Source of the DNA: Bacillota bacterium
GTDB taxonomy: Bacteria > Bacillota > Desulfotomaculia > Desulfotomaculales > Desulfallaceae
NCBI GenBank assembly: GCA_009781965.1
Contig: WQUS01000192.1
Coordinates: 1-24,061 of the forward strand
Direction of reading: 5' to 3'
Length of the DNA: 24,061 nucleotides
Positions within the stretch are counted from its first letter, which is position 1; every line of letters begins with the position of its first letter. Positions 1 to 5,847 of this stretch are shown in pieces. A program made the position numbers and the translations under genes. Below the pieces are notes generated by a model that was given only the letters and a program-made list of their open reading frames with translations, was not told the origin of the DNA and ran no database searches.

Positions 1-378
1 CGTTTCCAAGAGGCGCTGGAGTTACAAGTGCAAGCGCTGGACAAACGCCGAACTATGCTGGGGGAGGACCACCCGGACACCCTAATCACAATGCACAATC
101 TGGCCAGTACCTATGGCGACCTGGGCCGTTTCCAAGAGGCACTGGAGTTACAAGTGCAAGCGCTGGACAAACGCAGGACTATGCTGGGGGAGGACCACCC
201 GGACACCCTAAGCACTATGCACAACCTGGCCGTTACCTATGGCGACCTGGGCCGTTTCCAAGAGGCACTGGAGTTAAAATTGCAAGTGCTGGACAAACGC
301 CGAACCCTGCTGGGAGAGGACCACCCAGCCACCCTAGGCACGATGGAAAGCATGGCCGATACCCTTGAGGCCTTGGAC
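1..378 (+). repeat. 126-bp tandem coding repeat (TPR units)
   Basis: Units start at 1, 127 and 253, each beginning CGTTTCCAAGAGGC. Units 1 and 2 differ at only a few bases, while unit 3 keeps its first half and then diverges. The near-identity at DNA level, including silent positions, points to recent unit duplication or homogenisation by recombination. The array continues beyond the left window edge, so its full copy number is unknown. Confidence 0.9.
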
Positions 379-432
379 CGGCCAGAAAAAGCCGTTTTAC
401 TGCGGGAAGAAATCGTGCGGAAGCGGAAGTAA
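1..432 (+). CDS. Kinesin-light-chain-type TPR repeat protein, C-terminal part (5' end outside window)
   Basis: The reading frame is open from base 1, so the gene starts upstream and only its last 143 codons are visible. It consists of 42-residue tetratricopeptide units of the kinesin-light-chain (TPR_10/TPR_12) type. Each carries the signature GRFQEALELQ...ALDKRRTMLGEDHPDTL..MHNLA.TYGDL. Two units are almost identical and the third is the diverged end unit (MESMADTLEALDRPEKAV), followed by a short basic tail. TPR units form paired helices that bind other proteins; no catalytic domain is visible here. In multi-domain bacterial proteins such repeats often follow an NB-ARC/STAND ATPase, CHAT or TIR domain, but whether that holds here cannot be seen. 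The next gene begins 36 bp downstream on the same strand. Confidence 0.85.
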   Translation, partial: RFQEALELQVQALDKRRTMLGEDHPDTLITMHNLASTYGDLGRFQEALELQVQALDKRRTMLGEDHPDTLSTMHNLAVTYGDLGRFQEALELKLQVLDKRRTLLGEDHPATLGTMESMADTLEALDRPEKAVLLREEIVRKRK

Positions 433-468
433 CTTGTGATTCAATAATAATTGATTGGAGGGCGATTT

Positions 469-1188
469 ATGCAGGACCGATACTCCGGTGATGTTGGCGA
501 TTTCAGCAAGTTCGGGCTGCTTAGGCATATTGCCGCTACAGGGCTTGTTGTTGGCATTAACTGGTATCTTGTTGAAAATGAAATCAAAACCGGCGACGGC
601 AAGCACATTGGCTTCTTATCGGACAGTAGATTCGACGGATGTGACGATGAGCTGCGCGACGCCTTACGCTGCGCTGTCGCAAATGAACGTAGAGTTTCTA
701 TGCTTGAAGAACAAGAACTGATCAAAAATGCCATATATTTTTCCAGCCGGCTTTTACCTCCCGCAACAAAAAAATTTTCCCGGGACGATTGGCACAAGCG
801 CGCAATGAAGCGGCTCAGCGATGCTGATATTATTTTCTTGGATCCGGACAATGGGATTATCACCAAAAGTACTTCGCCAAAGTCGGCCAAAAGCGTTAAA
901 TTCGTTCTGCATGATGAAATATGCGATTACTATATGGCCGGGCATAGCTTGGTGATCTACAACCATCGCAGCCGGCAAACCGAACCGGAGTACCTGCGCC
1001 GATTTGACTGGATGATTGACGAACCTCGTTTAAAGACAGCACACCGGCTGGGGTTAAAATTTGTGCGGGGAACTGTCCGTGATTATATCTTCCTAATACA
1101 GCCAAAGCATCAACCGCTTGTCTTGTCAGCAGTTGAAACAATACTAAACAGCGCATGGAATAAGCACTTTGCAAAGATCAGCTTTTAG
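469..1188 (+). CDS. Conserved protein of unknown function (GDVGDF.K.GLLR / FLDPDNG family)
   Basis: A 239-aa soluble protein. The ATG at 469 is chosen because GGAGGG at 457-462 sits 6 nt before it; an in-frame TTG at 451 precedes this site and is unlikely to be the start. The N-terminus has a conserved-looking motif (QDRYSGDVGDFSKFGLLR), followed by VGINWYL and, around residue 130, ADIIFLDPDNGI, then HSLVIYNHRSR. I recall similar uncharacterised bacterial proteins but no assigned function. The N-terminal motif and the Asp-Pro motif after a hydrophobic strand loosely recall Rossmann-type methyltransferases such as RlmJ (inference, weak), but no glycine-rich SAM loop is evident. It lies 36 bp after the TPR gene and may be co-transcribed with it. 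Confidence 0.8.
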   Translation: MQDRYSGDVGDFSKFGLLRHIAATGLVVGINWYLVENEIKTGDGKHIGFLSDSRFDGCDDELRDALRCAVANERRVSMLEEQELIKNAIYFSSRLLPPATKKFSRDDWHKRAMKRLSDADIIFLDPDNGIITKSTSPKSAKSVKFVLHDEICDYYMAGHSLVIYNHRSRQTEPEYLRRFDWMIDEPRLKTAHRLGLKFVRGTVRDYIFLIQPKHQPLVLSAVETILNSAWNKHFAKISF

Positions 1189-1307
1189 ATCTCAGATAAA
1201 ACAGCCTTCAATCTTCCATTTCCAGCTTTCGGGAATCAGCAAAAATATCGCGATGCACTATCAAAAATCGTTCGCCATATCTTTGTTGATTCGCAAAAGC
1301 AAATAAT

Positions 1308-1574
1308 TCATTTCGCCTTATACCCCATTCCCATATAAGCGTCGCCGCTTCGCAGCTCCTCAAGCATTTGGGCGAGCCGTTTCCGGCGCGTTTCTTCGCG
1401 TTTCGCCCGGGTAATCCAGCCGATGTAGTCATTCTGCTGATAAGGCGGCCTGGCCCGGTAGCGCTCCCAAAGGTTACCCTGCTCTAGGGCGGCGGCGATA
1501 AAGTCCGGCATAGCATACCGTTCCCGGGCGGCTGGCGCGGCACTGTATTCGTCTATTATTGGCGGCTTGTTCAT
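1308..1574 (-). CDS. Small YdeI/OmpD-associated (OmdA-domain) protein
   Basis: 88 aa. The frame matches the OmdA domain (Pfam PF13376): a YAMPDFIAAALEQ segment, an aromatic/Arg stretch (WERYRARPPYQQNDYIGWI) and the hallmark AKREETRRKRLAQMLEELRSG. The domain makes up the whole protein, whereas E. coli YdeI-type proteins carry an additional N-terminal domain. The start is the second of two overlapping ATGs; the first would stop after two codons. AGGAGGG lies a few bases upstream. The family is linked to peptide/bacteriocin protection in some annotations, but no biochemical role is established for the single-domain form. Confidence 0.8.
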   Translation of the reverse strand: MNKPPIIDEYSAAPAARERYAMPDFIAAALEQGNLWERYRARPPYQQNDYIGWITRAKREETRRKRLAQMLEELRSGDAYMGMGYKAK

Positions 1575-1599
1575 GCCATGCCCTCCTATCCGTGGAACT

Positions 1600-2232
1600 C
1601 TAATGATTTTCCGCCCGTTTTTTAATTAGCCTCAATAATTCAAACCGGATCCAGCCACTAAAAGGTTTGATTACCGCCCAGTATAAACGAAACCATTTTG
1701 CTTCCCCGCCCAGGGTTAATACCCTGGTTTCCGTTGACAGCGCCACCGTCCCGTCTCCATTATCCGCCAGATATAAATTCCAGGCCGCTTTGCCGTTACC
1801 CGGTTCATTAAAATTGATAAAGTCTGTCACGCTGGTTAAAGGAATTATTTTGGGCTTGGGCCGCCAAAACTTACCGGCAAACCCTATAATAACTTCTTTG
1901 TTTTGAATTTCTTCGAGTAAAAACATAAACCCATTCTCTTTGGTCATTTGGTCAAAAAAAGATTGGGCTTCCGTATGTACTTTGGTTTGTTTTTGCTGTT
2001 CTGCTTTCCTGTTGAATTTGAAAAGTTCAAACACCGCCCGTAAGGAAAAAAGAAACCTGATGATTCTTGACTCAGACATATCGCAGTTATGAATTGCTTC
2101 AAACACCTTCTCCGGTGAAGAATCAATAACCATGCTGTGTTTTTCAAAGAAATCATATTTAGGCAAGTAATAGTCCAATTTCTGCTTGCCGAAATCCACT
2201 TTGGACGCAGTGAGCGAAGATTCAAGATCCAT
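1600..2232 (-). CDS. SRPBCC (START-like) superfamily protein
   Basis: 210 aa from the ATG at 2232. An in-frame GTG at 2241 is an alternative, and neither has a strong SD. There is no signal peptide and no convincing membrane segment. The N-terminal half contains SMVIDSSPEKVFEAIHNCDMSESRIIRFLFSLR, typical of the first strand and helices of SRPBCC ligand-binding folds. The C-terminal half has VIIGFAGKFWRP, the FNEPGNGKAAWNLYL strand and LSTETRVL...RLYWAVIKPFSGWIRFELL, a pattern I recognise from an uncharacterised Firmicutes SRPBCC family. The fold implies a hydrophobic ligand cavity; the ligand is unknown. It lies 25 bp upstream of the OmdA-domain gene on the same strand, so the two may be an operon. 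Confidence 0.7.
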   Translation of the reverse strand: MDLESSLTASKVDFGKQKLDYYLPKYDFFEKHSMVIDSSPEKVFEAIHNCDMSESRIIRFLFSLRAVFELFKFNRKAEQQKQTKVHTEAQSFFDQMTKENGFMFLLEEIQNKEVIIGFAGKFWRPKPKIIPLTSVTDFINFNEPGNGKAAWNLYLADNGDGTVALSTETRVLTLGGEAKWFRLYWAVIKPFSGWIRFELLRLIKKRAENH

Positions 2233-2317
2233 GTCACACACCCGCTTTTCCGTTGGAATCGTTAATAATATACCAAATCAAATAAATATTGGCAACCGCC
2301 AATAACACACTTTTCGA

Positions 2318-2450
2318 GTTACTGGTCAGACCCTGTGTTTGTTAGTACTCATAGCCCAGGCACGCAAAACTATTAACCGTAAGCGATTTCTCGGAGAGCA
2401 TGAGCGCACGGTTAATAGTTTTGCGTGCCGGCTCAATGCTGAACAGTAAC
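2318..2450. repeat. Dispersed palindromic element, copy 1 (133 bp)
   Basis: Ends are imperfect inverted repeats: GTTACTGGTCAG at 2318-2329 against CTGAACAGTAAC at 2439-2450. The core is a perfect 21-bp inverted repeat, 2360-2380 with 2408-2428, around a 27-nt loop (2381-2407). A second copy lies at 10022-10150 with the same loop and a stem of identical length. No coding capacity is present. It sits between the SRPBCC-like gene and the SLH-protein gene. It could be a MITE/REP-like element or a structured RNA. It lacks the U-run of an intrinsic terminator. Confidence 0.85.
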
Positions 2451-2664
2451 ATATGAACAGTAGCAACAGAAAAAAGGTTTGCGGCGGTTGCCATTAGTTT
2501 ACATGCCATAACTGTCATATTTATGAAAGAAAGCTGAATATATTAGTACCCAAAGCGCAGTGTGCGGAGCGGCAGTTTGCTGTTCCGAGCCGTACCGGAT
2601 GACTGCGCAATTTCAGGTGCGAAAGGGGTGATTAGTAAAAAAAACTAAAATTAAAGGGGGAATC
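2451..2664 (+). promoter_or_regulatory. Upstream region of the SLH-protein gene with a branched hairpin
   Basis: This stretch holds no gene. At 2555-2608 a 54-nt segment is closed by GCGCAGT (2555-2561) pairing with ACTGCGC (2602-2608). Within it CGGA (2565-2568) can pair with TCCG (2584-2587), capped by CAG-TTTG-CTG. It ends about 57 bp before the start codon. The structure could act as an mRNA leader element for the surface-protein gene. I could not match it to GEMM (c-di-GMP), SAM or other riboswitch consensus sequences from memory. The RBS of the SLH gene is AAAGGGGG at 2653-2660. Confidence 0.35.
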
Positions 2665-5175
2665 ATGTTTTTTATGGCAAAAGCAAAAAAACATCCGCAC
2701 AAGATGCTTATTGTCCCGCTGCTGGCCATCTTGCTGGCCGTAGGGTTGTGGACATCGGGAATCGTTTTTGCGGCGGTAAGTGTTCCGCCTCCCGCGCCGG
2801 ATTCCACCGGCGTCTGGCATGTTGCCACCAATGATGATTTGCACTATGCGATGGAGCATGCAAAACCGGGTCAAACGGTATATTTATTTACCACTCAAAA
2901 TCTTACCATTGATGATAATCCGTCCATAATTACGGTAGGATATGGCGTCACCCTTAATATTGGCGGCACGGCTACAATAACGATTAAAAGTGCGGCTGGA
3001 GGCAATGGCAACGTTATACACGTTAATTCAGGCGGCATATTAATTGTGGATTCTATAATCAGCACCACTAACTCCTCTATTTACAATGAAGGTTATGCAT
3101 ATCTTCACAGTGGAAAAGTGGAGGGCAATGAGAAATGGTTAGGCGGCGGCAGCATTACTACTTTCACCATCTTAATCAGTTATCTTCCCGGTGTGAATGA
3201 CGGTTCTGTTACAATGCCCAACCCGGCTACCCAGACAGGAGATGTCCCTGCCGGGCAATCAATAACTGTATCTGCTCTTGCCGCGCCAACCAGGCCCGGT
3301 TATACTTTTACCGGTTGGTTAGGATTTGTTTTAAACAGTAACGGTACTCCGGATCATACTACGGATCATCTGTATCAGCCCGGTGATCAGGTAACCACAA
3401 ACAGCCTTTATATGAATATGGTTGCCCAGTGGCAACAAAACGAGGACCAGGTTGTCCATTACACTGTCCACTACTTTTATGGCGGCACTGAGGACGAAAC
3501 CCTTACTGAGAATCTAAATGTCTGGGCCGGTGATCCCACAGTCAGTGCAGTGCCGGATAAGCCCAAAACCGGTTACAAAGACGGCGCTCCGAAATTTGTG
3601 CCCAGCCTGCCGATGACCGTAGCCGAAGGCGATGCAATTAACGTCTACTATGTCAAAGACGATACACAAGTCGTCCATTACAGCGTCCACTACATTTACG
3701 ACGGCACGGAAGATGAAACCCTGGCCGAGAATCTCACTGTCTGGGCCGGCAATCCCACAGTCACTGCCATAACCGAACGGCCCAAAGCCGGTTACAAAGC
3801 GGCTGTGCCGCACTATAACCGTGACCTGCCAGCGACAGTAACCGAAGGCGACGCACTCAACGTTTACTATGTCAGCGATAATAGCCAGGTTGTCCATTAC
3901 AGCGTCCACTACATTTACGACGGCCGGGAAGACGAAACCCTTACAGAAAATCTCACTGTCTGGGCCGGCGATCCCACCGTCACTGCCATAACCGAGCAGC
4001 CCAAAACCGGTTATACGGCGGATACTCCGCACTACAACCGTGACCTGCCGGCGACGGTAGCCGAAGGCGACGCACTCAACGTTTACTATGTCCGCAGTGA
4101 CGCCTACACCGTAACCTATAACGCCAACGGCGACAATATCGGCGGCACAGTGGTCAGCGACACAAACTCGCCCTATCTGCCAGGGGACCCGGTCACAGTG
4201 CTTGGCAACACAGGCAATCTGACCAAGGCCAATTACAACTTTGCCGGTTGGAACACCAAAGCTGACGGTACCGGCACATCTTACATGCCAGGCGCCACGT
4301 TCAGCATGCCGGCAAATGACGTGATCCTGTATGCTCAGTGGACGCCAACCGGCGGCGGCGGTGGTGGCGGTGGCGGCGGTAGCGGCGGTAGCGGCGGTAG
4401 CAACACCCCCAGCAAACCCAGCACCGGCGGCGACGCTAATATACTGGCCATCCCTGCTGATAACACCGGTACTCCGCCGGTTGCCTTAAACAAATCAGAC
4501 CATATCGCCTATATCCTTGGCTATCCTGACGGTAAGATCCATCCCGGTGCTAATATTTCCAGAGCCGAAGTGGCCACCATCTTCTTCCGGTTATTCACCG
4601 ACGGCAGCCGGAAGGCCAATTGGTCGGCCAGTAACAGTTACGGCGACGTATCATCAAGCAACTGGTACAATAATTCTGTATCAACCCTCAGTAAAGCCAG
4701 GATCTTAAACGGCTATCCGGATGGAACTTTCCATCCCAATGCCAGCATCACCCGGGCGGAATTTGCCGCTATGGCCGCCCGTTTTGCCAGCGGTTCGCCG
4801 ACCACAGCAATAACCTTCAGCGACTTGAACGGTAACTGGGCAACTGACGAAATCTATCGTGCGGCCGGGTTGGGCTGGATCAACGGCTATCCGGACGGAA
4901 CCTTCCGCCCGAACCAAAACATTACCAGAGCGGAAGCTATGTCCATCGTCAACCGGGTCCTCAACCGCCGCGTGACCAGCACAGACGACCTGCTCAGCCA
5001 AATGGCCCGCTGGTCGGACAACAGCAATGTAACTGCCTGGTACTACTTTGAGGTCCAGGAAGCGACAAACTCCCATACCTATCACCGCAAAGCGGACGGC
5101 GTTTCCGAAAAGTGGACGTCTATTATGGCTAACCCTGATTGGAGTGCTTTGGAGCAGCCAGGTTACCGGCCCTAA
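2665..5175 (+). CDS. Exported SLH-domain surface protein with Flg_new/InlB-like and 73-aa repeats
   Basis: 836 aa. Residues 1-36 form a signal peptide: a Lys/His-rich start, a hydrophobic core and a likely cut at VFA-A. Residues about 40-155 form short beta strands (VTLNIGGTATITIKS) resembling a beta-helix adhesin. About 160-258 and 483-560 look like Listeria-Bacteroides (Flg_new/InlB B-type) modules, with RPGYTFTGWL..VAQW and NYNFAGWNTKADGTG..LYAQW. Between them are three 73-residue repeats (from about 264, 337 and 410; VHYSVHYIYDGTEDETL...NVYYV) resembling MucBP units. A Gly/Ser linker (about 563-583) leads to three SLH domains (about 608-650, 657-705, 715-770; GYPDGxxxPxxxIxRAE), which anchor to cell-wall polymer. 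A 65-residue tail follows. The start at 2665 has an SD 4 nt upstream; ATG 2674 is an alternative. Confidence 0.9.
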   Translation: MFFMAKAKKHPHKMLIVPLLAILLAVGLWTSGIVFAAVSVPPPAPDSTGVWHVATNDDLHYAMEHAKPGQTVYLFTTQNLTIDDNPSIITVGYGVTLNIGGTATITIKSAAGGNGNVIHVNSGGILIVDSIISTTNSSIYNEGYAYLHSGKVEGNEKWLGGGSITTFTILISYLPGVNDGSVTMPNPATQTGDVPAGQSITVSALAAPTRPGYTFTGWLGFVLNSNGTPDHTTDHLYQPGDQVTTNSLYMNMVAQWQQNEDQVVHYTVHYFYGGTEDETLTENLNVWAGDPTVSAVPDKPKTGYKDGAPKFVPSLPMTVAEGDAINVYYVKDDTQVVHYSVHYIYDGTEDETLAENLTVWAGNPTVTAITERPKAGYKAAVPHYNRDLPATVTEGDALNVYYVSDNSQVVHYSVHYIYDGREDETLTENLTVWAGDPTVTAITEQPKTGYTADTPHYNRDLPATVAEGDALNVYYVRSDAYTVTYNANGDNIGGTVVSDTNSPYLPGDPVTVLGNTGNLTKANYNFAGWNTKADGTGTSYMPGATFSMPANDVILYAQWTPTGGGGGGGGGGSGGSGGSNTPSKPSTGGDANILAIPADNTGTPPVALNKSDHIAYILGYPDGKIHPGANISRAEVATIFFRLFTDGSRKANWSASNSYGDVSSSNWYNNSVSTLSKARILNGYPDGTFHPNASITRAEFAAMAARFASGSPTTAITFSDLNGNWATDEIYRAAGLGWINGYPDGTFRPNQNITRAEAMSIVNRVLNRRVTSTDDLLSQMARWSDNSNVTAWYYFEVQEATNSHTYHRKADGVSEKWTSIMANPDWSALEQPGYRP
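3454..4110 (+). repeat. Three 219-bp tandem coding repeats (MucBP-like, 73 aa each)
   Basis: Units begin at 3454, 3673 and 3892 with GTCCATTAC. Units 2 and 3 are nearly identical in DNA over long stretches (for example the segment encoding YSVHYIYDG), while unit 1 is more diverged. This pattern indicates recent duplication from unit 2 or 3. Copy-number variation between strains would be expected for such a surface-protein array. Confidence 0.9.
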
Positions 5176-5245
5176 GGCAAGCAAGACGACTGTTTCTTGC
5201 GGATGCAAATGGCCAATATCTTTCTGCCAATAGCTGTCTCAAGAA

Positions 5246-5284
5246 AAACGCACCCGAAAGGCTAAACCCTTTTCGAGTGCGTTT
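5246..5284 (+). terminator. Hairpin after the SLH-protein gene
   Basis: AAACGCAC (5246-5253) pairs with GTGCGTTT (5277-5284). After one mismatch the stem continues as CGAAA with TTTCG and then AGG with CCT, around a short loop. The hairpin starts 70 bp after the SLH stop codon and ends about 65 bp before the YjbQ gene. The U-run is short (GTTTGTT), so termination may be imperfect. The A-rich left flank would give a U-rich tail in the opposite direction. Confidence 0.65.
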
Positions 5285-5348
5285 GTTACTGTGCAGCATT
5301 TTTTGTGATATAGTATAAACAATTCCAACGGGAAAGCAGGTGTGCGTC

Positions 5349-5744
5349 ATGGTTATTGAATATGCGCTGTCTACGCCAAAAGTGGATTTTTACAACATTA
5401 CCTCCCTGGTCCGCGAAGCCGTCGCCAAAAGCGGCGTGACCAGCGGCATGACGCTGGTTTACTGTCCTCATACGACGGCGGCCGTCACGATTAACGAAAA
5501 CGCGGACCCGGACGTGGTGCGTGATTTGCTTTTAGCCTTGGCTAAAACCTTTCCGGACCGGCCCGAATTTCGCCATGCCGAGGGCAACAGCGCGGCTCAT
5601 CTCAAATCGTCGGCCATAGGCGCCAGCGTAACGGTGATTATTGAGGCGGGCCAAGTGGTGCTGGGGACCTGGCAGAGCATTTACTTTTGCGAGTTTGACC
5701 CGCCGCGAAACCGCAAATTTTATGTGCAAATTATCGGGGCATAA
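5349..5744 (+). CDS. yjbQ: YjbQ family protein (secondary thiamine-phosphate synthase family, UPF0047)
   Basis: 131 aa from the ATG at 5349, with AGCAGG 8 nt upstream. An in-frame GTG at 5340 would overlap that SD. The protein spans the whole family (Pfam PF01894): an N-terminal strand and helix, the conserved YCPHTTAAVTINENADPDV motif, NSAAHLKSS.IG.S and a C-terminal GTWQSIYFCEFDPPRNRKFYVQ. The HTT and H.K residues are the family's presumed active site. Some members complement thiamine-phosphate synthase defects weakly, but the true reaction is not settled. It stands alone here, with no thi genes in the window, so a thiamine role is not supported by context. Confidence 0.9.
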   Translation: MVIEYALSTPKVDFYNITSLVREAVAKSGVTSGMTLVYCPHTTAAVTINENADPDVVRDLLLALAKTFPDRPEFRHAEGNSAAHLKSSAIGASVTVIIEAGQVVLGTWQSIYFCEFDPPRNRKFYVQIIGA

Positions 5745-5847
5745 AAACAGATTCCTTACGCCGGAGCCAATATAATAACGGCCTTTTCGCTAACGGTACA
5801 CAGCTGAAGCTGCCTTTAACCTACGATTTGGCGAGCAAATTTGCGCC

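Noticed and set aside
1..378. CRISPR array
   Set aside because: The regular 126-bp repeats have no spacers and are in-frame TPR codons.
1208..1307. Coding remnant downstream of the OmdA-domain gene
   Set aside because: A frame continues past the OmdA stop on the minus strand with a protein-like stretch (AFANQQRYGERFLIVHRDIF), but it has no own start or SD and depends on the OmdA gene's alternate frame.
2360..2428. Intrinsic terminator
   Set aside because: The stem is strong but neither strand has a U-run after it, and the 27-nt conserved loop is unlike a terminator loop.
2318..2450. Integron attC site
   Set aside because: The element is of suitable size and palindromic, but the ends do not fit the RYYYAAC/GTTRRRY core sites, the stem lacks the extrahelical bases typical of attC, and no integrase or cassette gene is present.
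3514..4032. Minus-strand 172-codon open frame inside the SLH gene
   Set aside because: It mirrors the 219-bp repeats in another frame, has no SD and its periodicity is explained entirely by the plus-strand repeats.
5340..5348. GTG start for the YjbQ gene
   Set aside because: It would leave no space for the AGCAGG SD at 5335-5340; the ATG at 5349 has proper spacing and gives the family's usual N-terminus.
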